DNA of 64,000 nt from Lethocerus indicus (taxonomy: Eukaryota > Arthropoda > Insecta > Hemiptera > Belostomatidae), in assembly GCA_019843655.1 (NCBI GenBank), contig JACDQD010000007.1:9917600-9981599 (forward strand), written 5' to 3'. The notes below the pieces were generated by a model. It made no database searches. It saw only the letters and a list, made by a program, of their open reading frames with translations, and was not told the DNA's origin. Numbering within the stretch: the first letter of the stretch is position 1; each line of letters begins with the position of its first letter. Shown here one piece after another: positions 49,001-61,000 of the stretch. The translations under genes were made by a program, and so were the position numbers.

Positions 49001-52000
49001 TTTTTTCAGCTTCCTTGTAATTACGTGACAGAATACCGTTATCGAGGACTGCAGGCTCTAGAACTGTTATTTTAGGTTTCTGTTCTTGTGGTGGATACTG
49101 TATTCTAGTTATACGACTCTTGAGGAGGAATTTAGGTAACTGTTTCGATTTTTCTTCTTTCTTGGGAATTGGTTTTACCTTCTTCAATTTCAATGAAAAT
49201 GGCTCCTCCGGTTTTAGCTGTTCAACTTTCAGCTTAGTGGGTTTTATTTCCTTCCTTTCTATTTTCTGAGGCATCATTTTTAATTTAGTCACCTCTGGCT
49301 TTTCTTCGGCTATGACTTCTGCTGGCTTTTCTGGTTCTTCCTTTCTAGGTTCTTCTAATACAGTTTCTTCACCTCGTGGTTTTTTAGTCACTTTTTTCTT
49401 CTTCGATTTTTTATCATCATCCAACGTGAATTCCCTTGGCTTGATCTCTTCTTCCTCACGTTTTATATCACTAGGTGTTGGTCGTCCCACAGTCAGTTCC
49501 TTTTCGGTATCCTCGGGTTCGGGTTTGTCCTTCTTAAATGGTTTCAACCTTATTTCTTCAGGTTCCTCAGTTGGTGGTACGCCTTGCTTTTTTCTCAGCT
49601 TAATTTCGTCTGTAGGTTCCTCCGGTTTAGGTTTCGGTTTGCCTAATATCAATTTTTTCTCTTCTTCTAACGGCTCTTTTTTCTCCTCTTTAGGTTTAAG
49701 ACGTTTCTTTTTTCCTGTCTCATAACTGGTTTGTTCTAATTTTTCTGGTATTTTACTAGGCATGTCCATTTCAAATGCTCGTTCAGGGAACTCGACATCC
49801 TCAATTGGCCTCAGCTCAACGTCAGGGTATTCCTTTGATGGTTTCTTTTTATCCTTTTCTGTATCTTTTACTGGTTTCTTGGGGGTTTCAACATCGGCAG
49901 GTTCTTCTTTTTCATTGGACGGAATCTTTTTCAATTTTACATCTTCATGCTTCTCCTCTTCAGTTGGAACCTTGCCTTTGCCAATAACTAACTTCTTGGG
50001 CTCCTCTTCCTTCACTTCCGGCTTTAAAACTTTATCCGGTTGCTTCTTAGCTTCTTCCGGTACTTCTACTATCTTCTCTTGTGGGATTTCTTCCGTAGGA
50101 GGGAATAATTTTTCCAAGGTCTGGGTTCAGGCTTTGACGGTAGTTTTACCTTTCTAACCTTTTTCTTAATTATTTTTTCAGCTTCCTTGTAATTACGTGA
50201 CAGAATACCGTTATCGAGGACTGCAGGCTCTAGAACTGTTATTTTAGGTTTCTGTTCTTGTGGTGGATACTGTATTCTAGTTATACGACTCTTGAGGAGG
50301 AATTTAGGTAACTGTTTCGATTTTTCTTCTTTCTTGGGAATTGGTTTTACCTTCTTCAATTTCAATGAAAATGGCTCCTCCGGTTTTAGCTGTTCAACTT
50401 TCAGCTTAGTGGGTTTTATTTCCTTCCTTTCTATTTTTAGTGGTTTAAGTTTCTGTTGACTTCCAATCATTTCTTTGGTGTCGGGAACTAACTCAGGTTC
50501 TCCTCTTTCTTCATGTATTTTATTAACATTTTCAGCAAGTGTCAATTCGTCTGCTGTTTTTGGTTCAACATGCGTTAATTTCGGCTTTAATTTTTTCCCT
50601 ACATCCTTCTTCCTCATATCTTTACCAATTTTTTCAATGGAATCCAACGGTGTAGATTTCTTCAAAATTTCAGCAAGCAATCCGCCTTCTTCCTCCTTAG
50701 TTAACATATCCGGTTTTTCTTCCACCACAGTTGCCAACTCTTCAGTAACAGAAGGCATTTCCTCAGGCTTTTCCTCTTCAAATGTCACTTCCTCTGGTTT
50801 AGTTTTCTTAATCTTTCTTCGCACCCTAAGTCCTTTTGTCCTTTCAGATTCCTCTTCAGTAATAGAAGGCATTTCCTCAGGCTTTTCCTCTTGAACTGTT
50901 ATTTCCTCAGGCTTCGTTTTCTTAATCTTTCTCCGCACCTTAGTTCCTTCCGTCCTTTCAGATTCCTGCACGGATACTGATTCCTGACCATCCTTCTCTT
51001 TCTTCACGATTTTCTTCTTTCTAATATGTTTAGAATCCTTGTGGTCAGTTACAGTTTCTACTTCGGTAATTGTAACACGATCTAGCTTTTCCTCGACTAA
51101 TTTCGGAACGAGTGACTCTAGGACTGGAATGAATTGAGGATAATCATCGAGAAGTACACCTTCTTCCGGAGCTTCCTCTATTACTGAAATATTTTCCTTG
51201 TCTCCCTTCCGCTCTGTTATCACTTTCTTCCTGCTAATCTTCTTCCTTCCAGAGTCAACAAATACCTGCGTTATAGTTTCAGTGACAGTCACCAGTTCCG
51301 GTTTCTCTCCAATCACAGTTGCCAACTCTTCAGTAACAGAAGGCATTTCCTCAGGCTTATCCTCTTCAACAGATAATTGTGTCGGCTTGGATTTTTTCAC
51401 TTTTTCTTTATTCGAACAACTTTCGTTTCATCTATGTCAGGTGCTATAGCAGATTGAGAAGTCACAGAAGGAACTTTCTTCAAAATCTCAGCAAGCAATC
51501 CGCCTTCTTCCTCCTTAGTTAATATATCCGGTTTTTCTTCCACCACAGTGGCCCGCTCTTCAGTAATAGAAGGCAGGTCCTCTGGCTCTTGAACTGTTAT
51601 TTCCTCAGGCTTCGTTTTCTTGAATCTTTCTACTCGCACCTTAAGTTCCTTCACGTCCTTTCAGATTCCTGCACGGATACTGATTCCTGACCATCCTTCT
51701 CTTTCTTCACGATTTTCTTCTTTCTAATGTGTCGAGAATCTTTACGGTCAGTTACAGTTTCTACTTCGGTAATTGTAACACGATCTAGCTTTTCCTCGAC
51801 TAATTTCGGAACGAGTGACTCTAGGACTGGAGTGAATTGTGGATAATCATCGAGAAGTACACCTTCTTCCGGAGCTTCCTCTATTACTGAAATATTTTCC
51901 TTGTCTCCCTTCCGCTCTGTTATCACTTTCTTCCTGCTAATCTTCTTCCTTCCAGAGTCAACAAATACCTGCGTTATAGTTTCAGTGACAGTCACCAGTT

Positions 52001-55000
52001 CCGGTTTCTCTCCAATCACAGTTGCCAACTCTTCAGTAACAGAAGGCATTTCATCCGGCTTTTCCTCTTCAACAGATAACTCTGTCGGCTTGGATTTTTT
52101 CACTTTTTTCTTTATTCGAACAACTTTCGTTCATCTATGTCAGGTGCTATAGCAGATTGAGAAGTCACAGAAGGAACTTTCTTCAAAATCTCAGCAAGCA
52201 ATCCGCCTTCTTCCTCCTTAGTTAATATATCCGGTTTTTCTTCCACCACAGTGGCCCGCTCTTCAGTAATAGAAGGCAGGTCCTCTGGCTCTTCAAATGT
52301 TATTTCCTCAGGCTTCGTTTTCTTAATCTTTCTCCGCACCTTAGTTCCTTCCGTCCTTTCAGATTCCTGCACGGATACTGATTCCTGACCATCCTTCTCT
52401 TTCTTCACGATTTTCTTCTTTCTAATATGTTTAGAATCCTTGTGGTCAGTTACAGTTTCTACTTCGGTAATTGTAACACGATCTAGCTTTTCCTCTACTA
52501 ATTTCGGAACGAGTGACTCTAGGACTGGAATGAATTGTGGATAATCATCGAGAAGTACACCTTCTTCCGGCGCTTCCTCTATTACTGAAATATTTTCCTT
52601 GTCTCCCTTCCGCTCTGTTATCACTTTCTTCCTGCTAATCTTCTTCCGTCCAGAGTCAACAAATACCTGCGTTATAGTTTCAGTGACAGTCACCAGTTCC
52701 GGTTTCTCTTCAACCACAGTTACCCTTTCTTCAATAACAGATGAGAGTTCCTCCTGCTTGCCCTCTTCAAATGTCACTTCCTCTGGTTTCTTTTTCTTAA
52801 TCTTTCTTCGCACATTAAGTCCTTCTGTACTTTCAGATTCCTGCACGGATACTGATTCCTGACCATCCTTCTCTTTCTTCACGATTTTCTTCCTTCTAAT
52901 GTGTCGAGCATCCTTAAGGTCAGTAACACTTTCAATTTCGGTGATTGTAACCCGATCTAGATTTTCCTCCACTAATTTTGGTACGAGGGACTCTAGAACA
53001 GGGAGGAATTGAGGATAATCATCGAGAAGTACACCTTCTTCCGGAGCTTCCTCTATTACTGAAATATTTTCCTTGTCTCCCTCCTTCTCTGTTATCACTT
53101 TCTTCCTGCTAATCTTCTTTTTCCCAGATTCAAAAAGTACCTGCGTTATTGTTTCAGTGACAGTCACCAGTTCCGGTTTCTCTCCAATAACAGTTGCCAA
53201 CTCTTCAGTAACAGAAGGAATTTCCTCAGGCTTATCCTCTTCAACAGATAATTGTGTCGGCTTGGATTTTTTCACTTTTTTCTTTATTCGAACAACTTTC
53301 GTTTCATCTATGTCAGGTGCTATAGCAGATTGAGAAGTCACAGAAGGAACTTTCTTCAAAATCTCAGCAAGCAATCCGCCTTCTTCCTCCTTAGTTAATA
53401 TATCCGGTTTTTCTTCCACCACAGTGGCCCGCTCTTCAGTAATAGAAGGCAGGTCCTCTGGCTCTTGAACTGTTATTTCCTCAGGCTTCGTTTTCTTAAT
53501 CTTTCTCCGCACCTTAGTTCCTTCCGTCCTTTCAGATTCCTGCACGGATACTGATTCCTGACCATCCTTCTCTTTCTTCACGATTTTCTTCTTTCTAATA
53601 TGTTTAGAATCCTTGTGGTCAGTTACAGTTTCTACTTCGGTAATTGTAACACGATCTAGCTTTTCCTCTACTAATTTCGGAACGAGTGACTCTAGGACAG
53701 GGAGGAATTGAGGATAATCATCGAGAAGTACACCTTCTTCCGGCGCTTCCTCTATTACTGAAATGTTTTCCTTGTCTCCCTTCCGCTCTGTTATCACTTT
53801 CTTCCTGCTAATCTTTTTCCGTCCAGAGTCAACAAATACCTGCGTTATTGTTTCAGTGACCGTTACCAATTCCGGTTTCTCTTCGACCACAGTCGCCCGC
53901 TCTTCAGTAATAGAAGGCAGGTCCTCTGGTTCTTCAAATGTTATTTCCTCAGGCTTCGTTTTCTTAATCTTTCTACGCACCTTAAGTCCTTCCGTCCTTT
54001 CAGATTCCTGCACGGATACTGATTCCTGACCATCCTTCTCTTTCTTCACGATTTTCTTCTTTCTAATATGTTTAGAATCCTTGTGGTCAGTTACAGTTTC
54101 TACTTCAGTGATTGTAACACGATCTAGCTTTTCCTCGACTAATTTCGGAACGAGGGACTCTAGGACTGGAATGAATTGTGGATAATCATCGAGAAGTACA
54201 CCTTCTTCCGGCGCTTCCTCTATTACTGAAATGTTTTCCTTGTCTCCCTTCCGCTCTGTTATCACTTTCTTCCTGCTAATCTTTTTCCGTCCAGAGTCAA
54301 CAAATACCTGCGTTATTGTTTCAGTGACCGTTACCAATTCCGGTTTCTCTTCCACCACAGTGGCCCGCTCTTCAGTAATAGAAGGCAGGTCCTCTGGCTC
54401 TTCAAATGTTATTTCCTCAGGCTTCGTTTTCTTAATCTTTCTACGCACCTTAAGTCCTTCCGTCCTTTCAGATTCCTGCACGGATACTGATTCCTGACCA
54501 TCCTTCTCTTTCTTCACGATTTTCTTCTTTCTAATGTGTCGAGAATCTTTACGGTCAGTTACAGTTTCTACTTCGGTAATTGTAACACGATCTAGCTTTT
54601 CCTCGACTAATTTCGGAACGAGGGACTCTAGGACTGGAATGAATTGTGGATAATCATCGAGAAGTACACCTTCTTCCGGCGCTTCCTCTATTACTGAAAT
54701 GTTTTCCTTGTCTCCCTTCCGCTCTGTTATCACTTTCTTCCTGCTAATCTTTTTCCGTCCAGAGTCAACAAATACCTGCGTTATTGTTTCAGTGACCGTT
54801 ACCAATTCCGAGTTTCTCTTCCACCACAGTGGCCCGCTCTTCAGTAATAGAAGGCAGGTCCTCTGGCTCTTCAAATGTTATTTCCTCAGGCTTCGTTTTC
54901 TTAATCTTTCTACGCACCTTAAGTCCTTCCGTCCTTTCAGATTCCTGCACGGATACTGATTCCTGACCATCCTTCTCTTTCTTCACGATTTTCTTCTTTC

Positions 55001-58000
55001 TAATGTGTCGAGAATCTTTACGGTCAGTTACAGTTTCTACTTCGGTAATTGTAACACGATCTAGCTTTTCCTCTACTAATTTCGGAACGAGTGACTCTAG
55101 GACTGGAATGAATTGTGGATAATCATCGAGAAGTACACCTTCTTCCGGCGCTTCCTCTATTACTGAAATGTTTTCCTTGTCTCCCTTCCGCTCTGTTATC
55201 ACTTTCTTCCTGCTAATCTTTTTCCGTCCAGAGTCAACAAATACCTGCGTTATTGTTTCAGTGACCGTTACCAATTCCGGTTTCTCTTCGACCACAGTCG
55301 CCCGCTCTTCAGTAATAGAAGGCAGGTCCTCTGGCTCTTCAAATGTTATTTCCTCAGGCTTCGTTTTCTTAATCTTTCTACGCACCTTAAGTCCTTCCGT
55401 CCTTTCAGATTCCTGCACGGATACTGATTCCTGACCATCCTTCTCTTTCTTCACGATTTTCTTCTTTCTAATGTGTCGAGAATCTTTACGGTCAGTTACA
55501 GTTTCTACTTCGGTAATTGTAACACGATCTAGCTTTTCCTCGACTAATTTCGGAACGAGGACTCTAGGACTGGAATGAATTGTGGATAATCATCGAGAAG
55601 TACACCTTCTTCCGGCGCTTCCTCTATTACTGAAATGTTTTCCTTGTCTCCCTTCCGCTCTGTTATCACTTTCTTCCTGCTAATCTTTTTCCGTCCAGAG
55701 TCAACAAATACCTGCGTTATTGTTTCAGTGACCGTTACCAATTCCGGTTTCTCTTCGAGCCACAGTGGCCCGCTCTTCAGTAATAGAAGGCAGGTCCTCT
55801 GGTTCTTCAAATATTATTTCCTCAGGCTTCGTTTTCTTAATCTTTCTACGCACCTTAAGTCCTTCCGTTCTTCCAGTTCCTGCACGGATACTGATTCCTG
55901 ACCATCCTTCTCTTTCTTCACGATTTTCTTCTTTCTAATGTGTCGAGAATCTTTACGGTCAGTTACAGTTTCTACTTCGGTAATTGTAACACGATCTAGC
56001 TTTTCCGCGACTGAATTTCCGGACACGAGGGGACTCTAGGACTGGAATGAATTGTGGATAATCATCGAGAAGTACACCTTCTTCCGGCGCTTCCTCTATT
56101 ACTGAAATGTTTTCCTTGTCTCCCCCCTCCGCTCTGTTATCACTTTCTTCCTGCTAATCTTTTCCGTCCAGAGTCAACAAATACCTGCGTTATTGTTTCA
56201 GTGACCGTTACCAATTCCGGTTTCTCTTCGACCACAGTCGCCCGCTCTTCAGTAATAGAAGGCAGGTCCTCTGGTTCTTCAAATGTTATTTCCTCAGGCT
56301 TCGTTTTCTTAATCTTTCTACGCACCTTAAGTCCTTCCGTCCTTTCAGATTCCTGCACGGATACTGATTCCTGACCATCCTTCTCTTTCTTCACGATTTT
56401 CTTCTTTCTAATGTGTCGAGAATCTTTACGGTCAGTTACAGTTTCTACTTCAGTGATTGTAACACGATCTAGCTTTTCCTCGACTAATTTCGGAACGAGG
56501 GACTCTAGGACTGGAATGAATTGTGGATAATCATCGAGAAGTACACCTTCTTCCGGCGCTTCCTCTATTACTGAAATGTTTTCCTTGTCTCCCTTCCGCT
56601 CTGTTATCACTTTCTTCCTGCTAATCTTTTTCCGTCCAGAGTCAACAAATACCTGCGTTATTGTTTCAGTGACCGTTACCAATTCCGGTTTCTCTTCGAC
56701 CACAGTCGCCCGCTCTTCAGTAATAGAAGGCAGGTCCTCTGGCTCTTCAAATTTTATTTCCTCAGGCTTCGTTTTCTTAATCTTTCTACGCACCTTAAGT
56801 CCTTCCGTCCTTTCAGATTCCTGCACGGATACTGATTCCTGACCATCCTTCTCTTTCTTCACGATTTTCTTCTTTCTAATGTGTCGAGAATCTTTACGGT
56901 CAGTTACAGTTTCTACTTCGGTAATTGTAACACGATCTAGCTTTTCCTCTACTAATTTCGGAACGAGTGACTCTAGGACAGGGAGGAATTGAGGATAATC
57001 ATCGAGAAGTACACCTTCTTCCGGCGCTTCCTCTATTACTGAAATGTTTTCCTTGTCTCCCTTCCGCTCTGTTATCACTTTCTTCCTGCTAATCTTTTCC
57101 GTCCAGAGTCAACAAATACCTGCGTTATTGTTTCAGTGACCGTTACCAATTCCGGTTTCTCTTCGACCACAGTCGCCCGCTCTTCAGTAATAGAAGGCAG
57201 GTCCTCTGGCTCTTCAAATGTTATTTCCTCAGGCTTCGTTTTCTTAATCTTTCTACGCACCTTAAGTCCTTCTGTCCTTTCAGATTCCTGCACGGATACT
57301 GATTCCTGACCATCCTTCTCTTTCTTCACGATTTTCTTCTTTCTAATGTGTCGAGAATCTTTACGGTCAGTTACAGTTTCTACTTCAGTGATTGTAACAC
57401 GATCTAGCTTTTCCTCTACTAATTTCGGAACGAGTGACTCTAGGACAGGGAGGAATTGAGGATAATCATCGAGAAGTACACCTTCTTCCGGCGCTTCCTC
57501 TATTACTGAAATGTTTTCCTTGTCTCCCTTCCGCTCTGTTATCACTTTCTTCCTGCTAATCTTTTCCGTCCAGAGTCAACAAATACCTGCGTTATTGTTT
57601 CAGTGACCGTTACCAATTCCGGTTTCTCTTCGACCACAGTCGCCCGCTCTTCAGTAATAGAAGGCAGGTCCTCTGGTTCTTCAAATGTTATTTCCTCAGG
57701 CTTCGTTTTCTTAATCTTTCTACGCACCTTAAGTCCTTCCGTCCTTTCAGATTCCTGCACGGATACTGATTCCTGACCATCCTTCTCTTTCTTCACGATT
57801 TTCTTCTTTCTAATGTGTCGAGAATCTTTACGGTCAGTTACAGTTTCTACTTCGGTAATTGTAACACGATCTAGCTTTTCCTCGACTAATTTCGGAACGA
57901 GGGACTCTAGGACTGGAATGAATTGTGGATAATCATCGAGAAGTACACCTTCTTCCGGCGCTTCCTCTATTACTGAAATGTTTTCCTTGTCTCCCTTCCG

Positions 58001-61000
58001 CTCTGTTATCACTTTCTTCCTGCTAATCTTTTTCCGTCCAGAGTCAACAAATACCTGCGTTATTGTTTCAGTGACCGTTACCAATTCCGGTTTCTCTTCG
58101 ACCACAATCGCCCGCTCTTCAGTAATAGAAGGCAGGTCCTCTGGTTCTTCAAATGTTATTTCCTCAGGCTTCGTTTTCTTAATCTTTCTACGCACCTTAA
58201 GTCCTTCCGTTCTTTCAGATTCCTGCACGGATACTGATTCCTGACCATCCTTCTCTTTCTTCACGATTTTCTTCTTTCTAATATGTTTAGAATCCTTGTG
58301 GTCAGTTACAGTTTCTACTTCGGTAATTGTAACACGATCTAGCTTTTCCTCGACTAATTTCGGAACGAGGGACTCTAGGACTGGAATGAATTGTGGATAA
58401 TCATCGAGAAGTACACCTTCTTCCGGCGCTTCCTCTATTACTGAAATGTTTTCCTTGTCTCCCTTCCGCTCTGTTATCACTTTCTTCCTGCTAATCTTTT
58501 TCCGTCCAGAGTCAACAAATACCTGCGTTATTGTTTCAGTGACCGTTACCAATTCCGGTTTCTCTTCGACCACAGTGGCCCGCTCTTCAGTAATAGAAGG
58601 CAGGTCCTCTGGTTCTTCAAATGTTATTTCCTCAGGCTTCGTTTTCTTAATCTTTCTACGCACCTTAAGTCCTTCCGTTCTTTCAGATTCCTGCACGGAT
58701 ACTGATTCCTGACCATCCTTCTCTTTCTTCACGATTTTCTTCTTTCTAATATGTTTAGAATCCTTGTGGTCAGTTACAGTTTCTACTTCGGTAATTGTAA
58801 CACGATCTAGCTTTTCCTCGACTAATTTCGGAACGAGGGACTCTAGGACTGGAATGAATTGTGGATAATCATCGAGAAGTACACCTTCTTCCGGCGCTTC
58901 CTCTATTACTGAAATGTTTTCCTTGTCTCCCCTCCGCTCTGTTATCACTTTCTTCCTGCTAATCTTTTTCCGTCCAGAGTCAACAAATACCTGGGTTATT
59001 GTTTCAGTGACCGTTACCAATTCCGGTTTCTCTTCAACCACAGTGGCCCGCTCTTCAGTAATAGAAGGCAGGTCCTCTGGTTCTTCAAATGTTATTTCTT
59101 CAGGCTTCGTTTTCTTAATCTTTCTACGCACCTTAAGTCCTTCCGTCCTTTCAGATTCCTGCACGGATACTGATTCCTGACCATCCTTCTCCTTCTTCAC
59201 GATTTTCTTCTTTCTAATGTGTCGAGAATCTTTACGGTCAGTTACAGTTTCTACTTCAGTGATTGTAACACGATCTAGCTTTTCCTCGACTAATTTCGGA
59301 ACGAGTGACTCTAGGACAGGGAGGAATTGAGGATAATCATCGAGAAGTACACCTTCTTCCGGCGCTTCCTCTATTACTGAAATATTTTCCTTGTCTCCCT
59401 TCCGCTCTGTTATCACTTTCTTCCTGCTAATCTTTTTCCGTCCAGAGTCAACAAATACCTGCGTTATTGTTTCAGTGACCGTTACCAATTCCGGTTTCTC
59501 TTCGACCACAGTGGCCCGCTCTTCAGTAATAGAAGGCAGGTCCTCTGGTTCTTCAAATGTTATTTCCTCAGGCTTCGTTTTCTTAATCTTCCTACGCACC
59601 TTAAGTCCTTCTGTCCTTTCAGATTCCTGCACGGATACTGATTCCTGACCATCCTTCTCTTTCTTCACGATTTTCTTCTTTCTAATGTGTCGAGAATCTT
59701 TACGGTCAGTTACAGTTTCTACTTCAGTGATTGTAACACGATCTAGCTTTTCCTCGACTAATTTCGGAACCAGTGACTCTAGAACTGGAAGGAATTGTGG
59801 ATAATCATCCAGAAGTACACCTTCTTCCGGCGCTTCCTCTATTACTGAAATATTTTCCCTGTCTCCCTTCTTCTCTGTTATTACTTTCTTCCTGCTAATC
59901 TTCTTCCTTCCAGAATCGACATATACCTGTGTTATAGTTTCAGTAACTGTCACCAGTTCCGGTTTCTCTTCTACCACAGTTGCCAGCTGTTCGGTAATGG
60001 AAGGCAGGTCCTCCGGCTTTTCCTCTTCAAATGTTATTTCCTCAGCCTTCGTCTTCTTAATCTTTCTTCCTCGTTTAATTATTCCTGTCTTCTTTGACTC
60101 TTCTGATTCCAATAGCTTTTCATCCTTTTTTTCTGGTTTTATGGTCTCAACTTCTGTTATTTCTAGTATTTCTTTTTGATCCGACTCATCCCCTTCCATA
60201 TCCTCTAAAACTTCCTCAATGATTACATCGTCGGTTTCTTTTCTACCTCTTAAAATAGTTCTCTTTTTTATTACCTGTATCTTTTTCCTTTTTCCCATTT
60301 CTTCTATTACTTGTGTATCTTTTTTCTCTGTAATTTCTTTAACCCCTAAATAATGCGGTCTTTCTAAAACATACTCACCTTCTTCCATTTCAGTGGTAGT
60401 TTCGAGATGAACTACAGTTGGTTTGATTTCTACAAGATTCTGGACAGCTGTCTGGAGTTGGGTGTCCGGGATGTCTCTCAAAACGCCTGCAAGATGATCA
60501 ATTCCTTGTTCATATATTACAGTGTTTATTGTTGCTTGTTTTATGTTCTGTTCTGTTGTTGTATGTGCGAACTGTGGTACTGCACTAATTGCACTACCTC
60601 GTGTTTTTTCTACCACACTCTCAAAGCCACACTCATCTCTACTACGGATTGTCATATCTTCTTCTTTTTCATGAATGCTTACCTCTGAAACCATGGGCGC
60701 CTCTTGAGCCACGGCTATGCTAACTTTGACTTGCCTGGCTGTTTCTTTGGGTTTCTCGTCTTCTTTGTATACCGTGTACGTTGTGTTTATTTCTTCCTGT
60801 AGTGCAATGCCATGCGGCTGTGTTATTTGTGTTTGGGTATGTGATGGAGTGTAACTCGGATGTGTTAGACTGCCCACTTCATCGCCCACCACCGGTTCTA
60901 ATATGTTAATTTCTTTTCCCAAATCGAATATGATCTTTGCCTTTTGTTCACTCGTAACTTCATCTCTCTGTTCCTGCTCTTTTGAAAGTGTAGTTTGTTC

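Larger units (their letters stand above)
41942..50460 (-). repeat. sls: sls PEVK region with ~390-residue higher-order repeats
   Basis: The coding sequence is dominated by Pro, Glu, Val, Lys and Thr, as in titin PEVK springs. The C-terminal 1.5 kb (41942-43500) consists of ~25-30-residue units such as EEVSEEITIKKKPEK. From 44.1 to 50.46 kb a larger unit repeats about every 1.17 kb: KxIERKEIKPTKxK, then LKKxKPxPK, then LLKSRIxRIxYPP, then a hydrophobic I-T-x-L-E strand, then LDxGxLSRNYKEA, then PEVK filler. Six copies are seen at about 44075-44350, 45250-45516, 46415-46690, 47828-48105, 49005-49275 and 50178-50440. A donor at 41942 (CAG G|gtatga) ends the exon. Confidence 0.85.

Noticed and set aside
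50069..57566. Pseudogene call for sls because of many frameshifts
   Set aside because: Breaks are confined almost entirely to near-identical repeats, several fall at homopolymers, the protein resumes after each one, and all downstream domains have intact splice sites and conserved residues.
53763..59648. Ten or so nearly identical 88-codon plus-strand frames, one per array unit
   Set aside because: They are the reverse-strand shadow of the 156-residue repeat and share its period exactly.
50750..60120. CRISPR-like regular repetition
   Set aside because: Whole 468-bp units are repeated without unique spacers, and they encode protein in an animal gene.
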